A DNA stretch of 64,000 bases, taken from the NCBI RefSeq assembly GCF_000429945.1, contig NZ_AUCV01000035.1:1-64000 (forward strand), in the 5' to 3' direction. The notes below the pieces were generated by a model. The model saw nothing but the letters and a program-made list of their open reading frames with translations. It did not search any database and was not told the origin of the DNA. This stretch comes from Desulfogranum japonicum DSM 18378 (GTDB lineage: Bacteria > Desulfobacterota > Desulfobulbia > Desulfobulbales > Desulfobulbaceae). This document shows, one piece after another, positions 53,122-61,212 of the stretch (the first letter of the stretch is position 1; every line of letters starts with the position of its first letter). The position numbers and the translations under genes are program-made.

Positions 53122-53269
53122 CCAGGAGCCAGTCGGAGAATTGCTATTTTTTCTCAGATTAAGGCATGTTCAAGAAATCAAGCGCGGATATACATTTGAT
53201 ATTACTAGTATTATTTTTCTAAAAATAACACAGCATGGGAAAAAGAGATTTCTCCGACAGACTCCTAGT
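53122..53269. mobile_element. MITE family C, copy 3
   Basis: About 148 bp with ends ACCAGGAGCCAGTCGGAGAA and inverse AACTAGGAGTCTGTCGGAGA. Differs in the interior (TACATTTGATATTACTAGT). The open frame 52928-53275 is a translation of this and the E repeat, not a gene. Confidence 0.75.
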
Positions 53270-53289
53270 TATTGAATTTTTGTACCTGC

Positions 53290-53679
53290 TTACACCCTTA
53301 AAGCAAATTGTTTGCCTGTTAAGAAAAAAAGCCCTTGAAGCACAAGGGATTCACGATAATTTTCTTTTATTATAAATTGATAGCCTGCCAAAAAAGTGTG
53401 CACCGCTTCGCCCGCCACGTATTCGACATTCACCATTACTCCACAATCTGTTGAATCTACCGTAGCAATTTCAAAAGTGATGTCGTCTTTGAGTAACAAT
53501 GGTACAATCGACACTTTGGCTAAATAGTCAGGCTGCACCAAAGTCTGACGGAGCGCTGCCGGCAGGTACCACTGAAAGTGGTGTTTGAGAGAGACATACC
53601 AATGGGAATGATAGAATTGTTTATTGCCGTTCTTTTTCACCGACCTTTTAAATAACCGGGTTCTCAATTTCCTTTCCAA
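53290..53679 (-). CDS. Hypothetical protein, uncertain
   Basis: 129-residue frame beginning at TTG with no ATG and no clear ribosome site. Residues 45-105 look protein-like (DYLAKVSIVPLLLKDDITFE, VEYVAGEAVHTFLAGYQ), rather acidic with strands. The basic N-terminus may be non-coding. No domain recognised. Possibly real, with an internal start; its stop lies 21 bp from family C copy 3. Confidence 0.35.
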   Translation of the reverse strand: MERKLRTRLFKRSVKKNGNKQFYHSHWYVSLKHHFQWYLPAALRQTLVQPDYLAKVSIVPLLLKDDITFEIATVDSTDCGVMVNVEYVAGEAVHTFLAGYQFIIKENYRESLVLQGLFFLTGKQFALRV

Positions 53680-53714
53680 AATATTTTGGAGTATACTACC
53701 AAATAATTACCCAG

Positions 53715-53890
53715 ACTTTCTTGTAACTACTCATAAGAGAAGTGACTGAAAATAACAACTTCAATGTATTTACAACTACTTACAAAGATCCAGAGGTTTC
53801 CGCAAGCAGACTGGCGTAGCCTATTGGGCCATACGTAAATCAGACTGATCGCGGAAAGGTCAGGTCCGTTGTGAGCAGTTACACTTTCTT
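53715..53890. mobile_element. MITE family A, copy 4, with perfect 8-bp target duplication
   Basis: Body 53723-53882 (160 bp). Left end GTAACTACTCATAAGAG, right end GTGAGCAGTTAC. The octamer ACTTTCTT is duplicated exactly on both sides (53715-53722 and 53883-53890). It ends 28 bp upstream of the start codon of the secretion ATPase, so it must contribute the leader or promoter of that gene. Confidence 0.85.
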
Positions 53891-53910
53891 GAACATTGAC
53901 CCGGTTAAAT

Positions 53911-55785
53911 ATGGGAACGAATTCTTCACAAAATCAGATTGTCAGGCTGCTCATTGAACAGGGAACCATCACAGAAAAACAATATGAGCATGCACAGCGC
54001 GTGCAGAAAAAACTCAGTGTATATCAACCATTACTCAAAGTACTGAAAGAACTGAAATTTATTTCTGATGCTGAAATAAAAGCTACCATCCAGAGTTCAT
54101 CCAACTCCATCCGTATCGGTGACCTTCTTACAGAACTTGGCTATATATCGGAAGATGACTTGCAAGCCGCTTGTCGAATTCAGGCGGAAAGCAAAGAAAA
54201 GCAAAGGCTTGGAACAATTCTGGTAAAGCAGAATTATATAGATGAGCAACTGCTCATAGAAATTCTTTCCATTCAAATGGGCTTTCCCCTTCTGGACCCA
54301 TCATTGACGGAAATCGACCGGGAACTTTGCCAAAAAATACCAAGCAAAATTTTACGGAGTCACTGCTTCCTGCCGTTAAAAAAGGAAGACAAACATGTTC
54401 TTGTTGCTCTTGCCGACCCCCTTGATCAGGACGCCAAAGATGTTGCGAGTCGTTTTCTCGGAGCACCAATAAAACCTGCCTTGAGCCCGAGAATTACCCT
54501 GGAAAACCTGATCAACCAGATATGCAAACATCCATCCAGCAGAACAAGGTATTCCGGCATAAAAGCCGGACCTCAATCTGCCGTTGGTATTGTGAACGAA
54601 ATTATCCTTCAGGCGGTTGCAAACGATGCCAGCGATATCCACATAGAACCCTTACCAGACCGCCTCCAGGTACGTTTCAGGGAGGATGGTGTTCTCGCCC
54701 ATTACAAAGATTTTCCGCATAATCTAATCCCGCAGATTTCAAGCAGAATCAAAATTATGTGCCAGGCGGATATAGCTGAAAAAAGACGCCATCAGGGAGG
54801 CAGAATACTTTTTGAACATGAAGAAGGACAACTGGATCTGCGTGTATCCATATACATAACTGTTCATGGAGAAAAAATTGTTCTTCGTCTCCTGAACAGA
54901 AAACAACAGCTTTTTGATATTCAATCCATAGGGCTCTCTCCGAAAATGCTCTCCAGATTCCTTGAAAATGCCGTGTACCAACCCAGTGGTGTTCTTTTGG
55001 TGACCGGCCCAACCGGATCTGGTAAGACCTCCACCATCTACAGCTGCATCAATACCCTTAAAAGTCCCAAAGTGAGTATTATTACCGCTGAAGAGCCAGT
55101 TGAGTATGTTATTGACGGTATTGCTCAATGCTCCATCGATCCTAAAATTGATCTCACTTTTGAAGAAACCCTACGCCATATCGTCAGACAAGACCCTGAT
55201 ATTATTGTTATTGGTGAAATACGGGATACATACTCAGCTGAAGTGGCTGTCCAGGCTGCTCTCACCGGTCACAAGGTTCTATCCACCTTTCACACGGAAG
55301 ACAGCATCGGCGGGTTAATCCGGCTGTTGAATATGAACATCGCCCCTTTCCTTGTCTCTTCAACAGTTGTCAGTGTACTGGCCCAGCGCCTTCTGAGAAG
55401 AGTCTGCCCGTTTTGTGCAACAGACACCAAGCCCACTCCAGTCCAGTTGCAACGGCTTCGCTGTACACCCGCAGACTTGGAGGGTGCGCATTTTAAAAAA
55501 GGAAGAGGCTGTTCAAAATGTAAGCAGACCGGTTACAAAGGAAGAATTGGTGTTTTTGAACTCTTAGTCTTGGACGAACTTGTTCGAAATGCTATCCTTG
55601 AACAGAAAACCAGTTACGATATCCGTAACATCAGTATCAAACATTCAGGGTTAATAACATTACTTGAAGACGGCCTCCTCAAAGCAGCTCAGGGAACAAC
55701 CACCATTGATGAAGTACTGCGCTGTTTACCCAACTTAAGTAATCCCCGATCACTGGGGGAAATTCGTCGTCTATCCGGGTTGTAA
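53911..55785 (+). CDS. GspE/PilB-type secretion or pilus assembly ATPase
   Basis: 624 aa from the ATG at 53911 (a TTG five codons earlier is possible; no clear ribosome site). The first 200 residues hold two MshEN-type modules (GDLLTELGYISEDDLQAAC; GTILVKQNYIDEQLLIEIL; QMGFPLLDP). ATPase core: GVLLVTGPTGSGKTSTIYSC Walker A, ITAEEPVEYVIDG, RQDPDIIVIGEIRDTYSAEV Walker B, and a four-Cys zinc site (CPFC ... CSKC). MshEN modules often bind c-di-GMP. No other pilus or secretion gene lies nearby. The HDOD gene follows 3 nt after. Confidence 0.9.
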   Translation: MGTNSSQNQIVRLLIEQGTITEKQYEHAQRVQKKLSVYQPLLKVLKELKFISDAEIKATIQSSSNSIRIGDLLTELGYISEDDLQAACRIQAESKEKQRLGTILVKQNYIDEQLLIEILSIQMGFPLLDPSLTEIDRELCQKIPSKILRSHCFLPLKKEDKHVLVALADPLDQDAKDVASRFLGAPIKPALSPRITLENLINQICKHPSSRTRYSGIKAGPQSAVGIVNEIILQAVANDASDIHIEPLPDRLQVRFREDGVLAHYKDFPHNLIPQISSRIKIMCQADIAEKRRHQGGRILFEHEEGQLDLRVSIYITVHGEKIVLRLLNRKQQLFDIQSIGLSPKMLSRFLENAVYQPSGVLLVTGPTGSGKTSTIYSCINTLKSPKVSIITAEEPVEYVIDGIAQCSIDPKIDLTFEETLRHIVRQDPDIIVIGEIRDTYSAEVAVQAALTGHKVLSTFHTEDSIGGLIRLLNMNIAPFLVSSTVVSVLAQRLLRRVCPFCATDTKPTPVQLQRLRCTPADLEGAHFKKGRGCSKCKQTGYKGRIGVFELLVLDELVRNAILEQKTSYDIRNISIKHSGLITLLEDGLLKAAQGTTTIDEVLRCLPNLSNPRSLGEIRRLSGL

Positions 55786-55788
55786 AAT

Positions 55789-56628
55789 ATGGCAGAAAAC
55801 TCTTCTTTTATAGACATTCTTAACAAATGTATTGAATCAGATTCGGTGCAACTCCCTGTATTCAATCCAACAGCACTGCGCATACGTGAAGAACTGGCAA
55901 AAAAAGAACCTGAAATAAAGGTCATAGAAAAGGTTATAAATTCCGATCAGTCCTTATCCAGTCAGGTTCTTAAGATAGCCAACTCATCTTTTTATAGAGG
56001 TCTGGCAGAAATATCCTCCATACGAGGCGCCATCATGCGTCTTGGTATGAGGGAAATTGGCAAAATCGTTCTCATAGCTTCCATCCAGAATACCTTCAAA
56101 AGCAAAGATAAATCGTTACACATTATCATGAAGCGGCTGTGGCAGCACTCTGTGGGTTGCGCCTATGGTGCCATGTGGATTACCAGACGCCATGAATACA
56201 ATATCGCATCTGACCAGGTGTTTTTTGCAGCCCTCTTTCATGATGTTGGAAAGCTATTTATTCTGATGGTTATTGAACACATCAAAAAGAAAAACCCAAA
56301 AATACAAATAACTCCTTCACTGCTTAAGGAGTCCATGAAAAGACTGCATAGCTCTGAAGGATTCAAGCTTCTCACGCACTGGAATGTTCCTGAGCAGTTT
56401 GCCGTCGTAGCCAGGGATCATCATGATCTCGATGTTCAACAAGACAATGTTCTCTTGCTTATTGTTCGTATGGCCAACATGGTGTGCAACAATCTTGGTA
56501 TCAGTGTCGACCAGAATGAGTCAATCATGTTGCCTGCAACTCTGGAAGCAAACATACTGAACCTTAGCGAAATTGACATTGCAGAATTGGAGATTTACCT
56601 TGAGGATTCCAAAGTCCTTACAGCCTGA
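55789..56628 (+). CDS. HDOD-domain protein
   Basis: 279 aa. HDOD fold: LSSQVLKIANSSFYRGL, SIRGAIMRLGMREIGKIVL, FHDVGKLFILMV (HD pair kept, as in HD-GYP-like relatives), HWNVPEQFAVVARDHH. HDOD proteins act in signalling, often with c-di-GMP and motility systems; true phosphodiesterase activity is not expected without GYP. Three nucleotides after the GspE-type gene, so translated with it; together they suggest c-di-GMP-linked control of a pilus or secretion motor. Confidence 0.88.
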   Translation: MAENSSFIDILNKCIESDSVQLPVFNPTALRIREELAKKEPEIKVIEKVINSDQSLSSQVLKIANSSFYRGLAEISSIRGAIMRLGMREIGKIVLIASIQNTFKSKDKSLHIIMKRLWQHSVGCAYGAMWITRRHEYNIASDQVFFAALFHDVGKLFILMVIEHIKKKNPKIQITPSLLKESMKRLHSSEGFKLLTHWNVPEQFAVVARDHHDLDVQQDNVLLLIVRMANMVCNNLGISVDQNESIMLPATLEANILNLSEIDIAELEIYLEDSKVLTA

Positions 56629-57084
56629 TGTTTCTTATAGCCGCACAACAATTAACCAACCGTAATAATAAAGCTTTTCAGAAAAAATCCCAAAAAACTC
56701 TCTACGGAACCCAGCATATTTTACAGGATGTACTTTGTTGCCGGACAGTTGCAGTTGAACGTAGAGCCTGAGAGACAATGTATAGATGAGTTGGTCAAGT
56801 ATACCAATGGACACTTTATCTAGCCGAACCATTAGATTTTTCATATATTTTCCATAATAAACAGGGTGTAGACATGGTAATCTACAGTTCCAAAACTGAA
56901 CAATCCTGGCAAGACGTCATGGCGCGTTCGCCGGAGAAATAAAGAAATGCCCTACAGCATGATCTCCTCCACCCCACCCCCCAACCAACTCTGTTCGCTT
57001 CCCTTTGCGCGATTTCAAGCTTTCCTGTATAGTGCGTGTTGCTGAACATATTTAATCCATAGAAAAATACTTTTGGGGGAAACT
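56629..57084 (+). promoter_or_regulatory. Gap with sigma-70 promoter of the selenoprotein-bioFG unit
   Basis: No gene in this 456-bp gap. A well-spaced promoter lies at 57005-57033: TTGCGC, 17-bp spacer, TATAGT, with GTGCGTG after it. It is 52 bp upstream of the ATG of the selenoprotein gene and nothing else lies between, so it should drive that gene and bioF, bioG. Confidence 0.55.
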
Positions 57085-57423
57085 ATGACCATAGATTGGG
57101 CCTATCTCAGAAAAGGTTGAGCATCCTGCAAAAAAGCACAGGCTGTGTTTGAGGAGAACAATATTTCCATTACTACCTCGGTAGAAGCACGTAAAGAAAA
57201 GATAGAGAGTGAAGCTGCCTGGAAAATACTCAGTGCAGCCAATGAAATAATCATTGGTCGGGGAAAAAAATTCTCATTCTTTCATCCCTCTTCCGATAGC
57301 CAGGAAGAAATACTCAAGCAATCCCTGGGCAGGAGCGGCACGCTGCGTGCGCCAACTCTGGTCATTGGCAATATGGTTATAGTCGGGTTTAACGATGAAA
57401 TGTACAGACAATATGTCAAATAA
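57085..57423 (+). CDS. ArsC/Spx-like selenoprotein, UGA-encoded Sec12
   Basis: 112 aa if the in-frame TGA at 57118-57120 is read as selenocysteine. From ATG 57085 (GGGGGA before it) the frame reads MTIDWAYLRKG, Sec, ASCKKAQAVFEENNIS and continues unbroken to TAA 57421. Sec12-x-x-Cys15-Lys-Lys-Ala replaces the CxxCKKA redox motif of ArsC/Spx-like thioredoxin-fold proteins; later DIS-like and LRAPTLVIGN (cis-Pro) regions are present. Read as a normal stop it leaves only the false start at 57145. Likely a redox or arsenate-reductase-like enzyme. Overlaps bioF by 11 nt. Confidence 0.82.
57121..57150 (+). promoter_or_regulatory. Candidate bacterial SECIS element
   Basis: Right after the UGA, AAGCAC (57134-57139) pairs with GTGTTT (57145-57150) across the loop AGGCT: six pairs, G at loop position 2 and 3, loop start 20 nt after the UGA. 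Bacterial SECIS hairpins have a small apical loop with a G near its start, 16-37 nt downstream of the UGA, so both position and loop fit SelB binding. Confidence 0.6.
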
Positions 57424-58627
57424 ACAGGAAGAGGAGCGCTCTCCTCTTCAGGAAAATCTTATTACCAGACTGCATGCAATAAAAGAACAGGGACAGTTCC
57501 GACAGGTTATACCTCTCAGCCATACAGACAAAGGTTGTATAACCATTGACGATAAACAGTTCCTTAACCTTGCTGGCAACGATTACCTGGGACTTGCCAC
57601 CAACCGGAATCTGCATCATGAATTTTTTACCGGTTTAAACGAGGATACCATTCTTTCTTCATATGGTATGGGGAGCACTGCCTCCAGGCTGATGACCGGC
57701 AACACCAATCCCTATGCCACCCTTGAAAAGCATCTCAAAGAATTATACGCCACTGAATCAGCCCTTGTCTTCAACTCCGGATACCATATCAACATAGGTA
57801 TATTACCGGCCCTTGCTGAAAAAAAAGATCTTATTTTAGCGGACAAACTCTGCCATGCCAGTCTTATTGACGGTATGCGCCTTTCACGAGCCAAAGTTAT
57901 CCGCTATCCCCACCTGGATTATGAAGCAATTGAACGTATTCTGCGTACAGAGCGATCAGCGTACAGGCACGTATACATAGTGACAGAATCTATTTTCAGC
58001 ATGGATGGCGATGAAGCTGACCTGGTTAAACTGGTTGATCTGAAAAATCGCTATACATGCACCCTGTATGTTGACGAGGCTCATGGTGTTGGAATTAGAG
58101 GTGCCAGAGGATGCGGTCTTGCAGAGGAACAGGGAATTCAAAACGAAATAGAGCTTCTTACAGGCACTTTTGGTAAAGCCTATGGTGGGCAGGGAGCTTT
58201 TGTCGTCTGCACGAAACAGATGGCGGATTTCCTGCTTAATACAGCCCGTTCCCAGATATTCACCACCGGCCTGCCACCGATTTCCGTCCACTGGCTTTGC
58301 TTTATTATTGAAAAGATTCCACACCTGCAGGAGCAACGCCGTACTGTTGCCTGTCTCGCTGAACAGCTGCGACAGGAACTTGCGCAGCAGGATCTTCGCA
58401 CCCATGGGACCAGCAATATTGTCCCTGTCATGATAGGTGACAGCAACCTGGCCATGAACATTGCTGAAAACATGGCTGCTTACGGATTCTGGGTGAAAGC
58501 AGTCAGACCGCCAACAGTCCCTGCCAACACATCCAGATTGCGACTCAGCATCAATGCAGCCATGGAGTGGTCGCAACTAGCTCCACTCCCCCAGCATATA
58601 GCAAAAGCGTTAAGGGAACATGCGTAG
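57413..58627 (+). CDS. bioF: 8-amino-7-oxononanoate synthase
   Basis: 404 aa from the ATG at 57413 (upstream ATG 57395 also in frame). Alpha-oxoamine synthase: LAGNDYLGLATN, GSTASRLMTGN, ESALVFNSGYHINIG, the PLP site TLYVDEAHGVGIRG with Lys in GTFGKAYGGQGAF, and FTTGLPPIS. Condenses pimeloyl-ACP/CoA with alanine, the first committed step of biotin ring synthesis. The start lies inside the end of the selenoprotein gene and bioG follows with an 8-nt overlap. Confidence 0.88.
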   Translation: MSNKQEEERSPLQENLITRLHAIKEQGQFRQVIPLSHTDKGCITIDDKQFLNLAGNDYLGLATNRNLHHEFFTGLNEDTILSSYGMGSTASRLMTGNTNPYATLEKHLKELYATESALVFNSGYHINIGILPALAEKKDLILADKLCHASLIDGMRLSRAKVIRYPHLDYEAIERILRTERSAYRHVYIVTESIFSMDGDEADLVKLVDLKNRYTCTLYVDEAHGVGIRGARGCGLAEEQGIQNEIELLTGTFGKAYGGQGAFVVCTKQMADFLLNTARSQIFTTGLPPISVHWLCFIIEKIPHLQEQRRTVACLAEQLRQELAQQDLRTHGTSNIVPVMIGDSNLAMNIAENMAAYGFWVKAVRPPTVPANTSRLRLSINAAMEWSQLAPLPQHIAKALREHA

Positions 58628-59273
58628 TCAATGGCTCCATAGACACGGTCATGGAGAATGTATTCTCTTCATGACCGGCTGGGGAATGGACCAGCACCCC
58701 TTTGCAAGCATACCAACCCAAAAATATGATATCTTTCTGGTGTATGATTACAGGGATATCGACTCATACTTATTACCAGACAAGAAAAACTACGATAAAA
58801 TCCATCTCATTGCATGGTCCATGGGTGTGTGGGTAGCGGCCCACTGTCTCCATTCGGTGCAGGATATTTTTACCACCCGCATGGCCATAGGGGGCACCTT
58901 GGATCCTATTCACAATGAACTGGGAATTCCTCATTCAAGCTACGATTCCATACTCCACAACCTATCCCCAGAAGAATTGGAAAAGTTCTACGGTTCCATG
59001 TTTACGGATCAAACTGAGACTCAACGGTTCTTGTCTTCCAGGCCACAACGCGATTTTAAGGATATTTACCAGGAACTACAGGCTTTCAAAGATCACTACC
59101 AGGCTGCGGGGACTGCCCTGGATATGTATACCCACAAAATCATAACCAGTCGTGATCGTATTTTTCCCCTGAAAAATCAGATTCGATCCTGGGGAAAACA
59201 GGTTGCCCAAAAGGAGAAGGTTCCTCATTTTCCTTTTTTTACCTATGGCTCATGGGATTTTTTGCCCAAATAA
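58620..59273 (+). CDS. bioG: Pimeloyl-ACP methyl ester esterase, BioG/DUF452 family
   Basis: 217 aa. Alpha/beta-hydrolase: GWGMDQHPFAS, YDYRD, nucleophile Ser in LIAWSMGVWVAAH, AIGGTLDPIHNELGI. This DUF452 pattern is BioG, which frees pimeloyl-ACP from its methyl ester at the end of the BioC pathway. No bioC, bioA, bioD or bioB is in the window after it. Overlaps bioF by 8 nt. A convincing pair with bioF. Confidence 0.84.
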   Translation: MRSQWLHRHGHGECILFMTGWGMDQHPFASIPTQKYDIFLVYDYRDIDSYLLPDKKNYDKIHLIAWSMGVWVAAHCLHSVQDIFTTRMAIGGTLDPIHNELGIPHSSYDSILHNLSPEELEKFYGSMFTDQTETQRFLSSRPQRDFKDIYQELQAFKDHYQAAGTALDMYTHKIITSRDRIFPLKNQIRSWGKQVAQKEKVPHFPFFTYGSWDFLPK

Positions 59274-59518
59274 CTGCCCAGAAACTCAGCGCTTCATTCA
59301 TTTCATTTTTTCCCACACTACAAGTCAGAAAGAACTACATGTAAAAATAATCATTGCAGGACAAGGATTATTTTAGACCTGTACGAAAGAAAGTAGACAG
59401 CAACAAAAAAGTTTGTAATATAATAAATACTTGTGCATATCGATATTTTGAGGGCATGTATACGTTTATACGTATGACGTGTACAATACATTTTTTATAC
59501 ATCCATAAAGAGAAATAT

Positions 59519-59947
59519 ATGAAATATTCTATTATATCATTAATATGTCTATTATTTTTAACAAGTACTTGCCTGGCATCAAAAACAGTTATTCAGGCAC
59601 CAGGGGTAAATATACAATCAGATGGTTCAATTACTGCACCTGGAGTTCAGATAGATCCTGATGGAAAAATATCAGCTCCAGGCGTTACAATCAATACAGA
59701 TTCTGAACAAGTAGAGACAGCAAATTTAAGCAATTTTACCATCACCAGTGATAATAATGATCAAAAGATTCCGATGGATAAAGGAAATCTCATTATTTCA
59801 GGAAGTAATAATGATGTAAAGATTGAGGGAACCGTTGTTAGTATAACTATCACAGGAGATAACAACGATATTCAATATCCAGAGTTGGATAATGATGAAG
59901 TACAAATCATTAATACCGGATCAAATAACGATCTGACAAAATATTAA
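59519..59947 (+). CDS. Small exported DUF3060-like protein with APGV repeats
   Basis: 142 aa from the ATG at 59519. Signal peptide (MKYSIISLICLLFLTSTCLA). Then three short repeats (APGVNIQSDGSI, APGVQIDPDGKI, APGVTINTDS) and a second set of strands with NNDV, NNDIQ, NNDL. The last part resembles DUF3060, a beta-repeat domain of unknown role. Probably a secreted or surface protein. Upstream leader of 245 bp is AT-rich. Confidence 0.65.
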   Translation: MKYSIISLICLLFLTSTCLASKTVIQAPGVNIQSDGSITAPGVQIDPDGKISAPGVTINTDSEQVETANLSNFTITSDNNDQKIPMDKGNLIISGSNNDVKIEGTVVSITITGDNNDIQYPELDNDEVQIINTGSNNDLTKY

Positions 59948-59962
59948 AAACATCGTAATTAC

Positions 59963-60064
59963 GTAACTGATCACGAGGTTAACACCACTGATATTTCAAT
60001 TAGTTCTGAGTCGTAACTGGTCACAAGTGCTTCAAATTTGTGCAAGCGCGGTTTTTCGCAGGTA
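59963..60064. repeat. Family D element, partial inverted copy
   Basis: From GTAACTGATCACGAGGTTAA to TTTTTCGCAGGTAAGCG the sequence matches, in inverted orientation, the left 110 bp of the complete D element (48401-48590). It stops at a junction with the family B half at 60065. Confidence 0.65.
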
Positions 60065-60166
60065 AGCGTCAATGATTCCATACTGGCCGTATTGAACCAT
60101 TGACGCTACGACGTTACCGAGTTGAGAGACAAGCAAGATTGGATAATTTATTTTTTCCGCACCCCT
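60065..60166. repeat. Family B element, right half
   Basis: TCAATGATTCCATACTGGCC followed by the second palindrome arm GTAACGTCGTAGCGTCAATG (inverse), GAGAGACAAGCAAGATTGG and the terminal ATTTATTTTTTCCGCACCCC. It joins the D fragment to family A copy 5, giving a composite of three element families. Confidence 0.65.
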
Positions 60167-60332
60167 AACTACTCCTAGGCCAAGTGACTAAACCTGACAA
60201 ACGTCTCGTCTTTGTAACTGTTTACAAGGTGCCTGAGTTTTTTATACGCAAGTTGGCTTACGTTACGTATAGAACCATACGTAACGTAAGCCAGACTTAC
60301 CATGAAAAGATCAGGCCACTGTAAGCAGTTCC
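60165..60332. mobile_element. MITE family A, copy 5 (diverged)
   Basis: About 168 bp. Left end CTAACTACTC, right end CTGTAAGCAGTTCC. The interior palindrome is improved here: TTGGCTTACGTTACGTATAG and TACGTAACGTAAGCCAG. No flanking duplication found; it abuts the family B half. Confidence 0.7.
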
Positions 60333-60908
60333 GAAACATTAGCCCAAGTACAGGAGAGTCTCTTCTCCTGTCTTAAGAAAACGGATCTACATGTATTCAG
60401 CTCAATTTTTAGAATAATTACTCTTTTCCGCTCTTCCTATATTTGTTCCTCATCTTCGCTACCCCCATCTTACCAACACACAAGACACTAAATATAGTAC
60501 ATCCATCAGTTTACAAAAACTCAATGACTGCCTGGCAGGGTCGATTTACAGTGCAGAGGCATGTTACAATATTGAATTATATCGCCTGCGACCAATAATC
60601 TAAACACTCTCGTAAAGAGTTGGAGTACAAGGTGTTTTTTCTTGATATATTAATAAGTTATCACCATTGTCCACAAACAGACAAAAAGGTCTCTAACAAC
60701 ACATCTTGCTACATCCTTACATTTCTGAAAAAATACACACTCTAACCATTGTAGATATTACAGGAATGTGCTAAAAGGGAAAAGTTATCTTGTTATTGGG
60801 AGGAATGATGAGATAACGTGTTCAACTTCATCACGAAAAAAACATCAACACCCTGAAATTCGGGGTATTACTTTATGCAGAGAAAAGGAAAACCGGACAT
60901 AAAAAAAT
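60333..60908. other. Intergenic 576 bp, no gene seen
   Basis: AT-rich, between the composite repeats and the tRNA terminator. No protein-like frame, repeat, tRNA or riboswitch was noticed. Confidence 0.5.
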
Positions 60909-60930
60909 GCCGGTCGAAAAATCGACCGGC
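60909..60930 (-). terminator. Rho-independent terminator of the tRNA-Ser transcript
   Basis: GCCGGTCGA pairs perfectly with TCGACCGGC across AAAA; on the reverse strand it is followed by seven T. It lies 15 bp beyond the 3' end of the tRNA-Ser(GCU) gene. Confidence 0.85.
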
Positions 60931-60944
60931 AAAAACAGAATTTG

Positions 60945-61037
60945 TGGCGGAGAGAGAGGGATTCGAACCCTCGGTGGAGTATAAGCCCCACACTCGCTTA
61001 GCAGGCGAGCACCATCGGCCAACTCGGTCATCTCTCC
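60945..61037 (-). tRNA. tRNA-Ser (anticodon GCU)
   Basis: 93 nt on the reverse strand, from GGAGAGATGACCGAG to the encoded CCA. The acceptor, D arm, anticodon loop CTGCTAA (GCU), long variable arm and GGTTCGAATCC T-loop region are all present; the long variable arm is the class II mark of serine tRNA. Reads AGC/AGU codons. Confidence 0.93.
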
Positions 61038-61061
61038 ACAACTGGTCTGATACATTTATTA

Positions 61062-61147
61062 TGGCGGAGGGAGTAGGATTCGAACCCACGGTACTTTCGT
61101 ACAACGGTTTTCAAGACCGCCGCCTTAAACCACTCGGCCATCCCTCC
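61062..61147 (-). tRNA. tRNA-Ser (anticodon UGA)
   Basis: 86 nt on the reverse strand, from GGAGGGATGGCCGAG to CCA. Anticodon loop CTTGAAA (UGA); class II variable arm GTACGAAAGTACC; GGTTCGAATCC T loop. 24 bp upstream of the other serine tRNA, so one transcript. Reads UCN codons. It is not tRNA-Sec. Confidence 0.93.
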
Positions 61148-61212
61148 AATGTGAACGAGTAAATAACATTTCAGGAAAGCACTGTCAACACTCTCCTCAC
61201 ACTAAATAATAC

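Noticed and set aside
52928-53275. Open frame of 115 residues
   Set aside because: Covers the E repeat and family C copy 3; the similarity to the frame at 48016 comes from the shared repeat, not from a gene family.
57145-57423. 92-residue frame starting MFEENNI
   Set aside because: This is only the part of the selenoprotein gene after the UGA; the redox site would be lost and there is no ribosome site.
60945-61147. Selenocysteine tRNA near the selenoprotein gene
   Set aside because: Both tRNAs have GCU or UGA anticodons, normal acceptor length and class II serine structure; tRNA-Sec would need a UCA anticodon.
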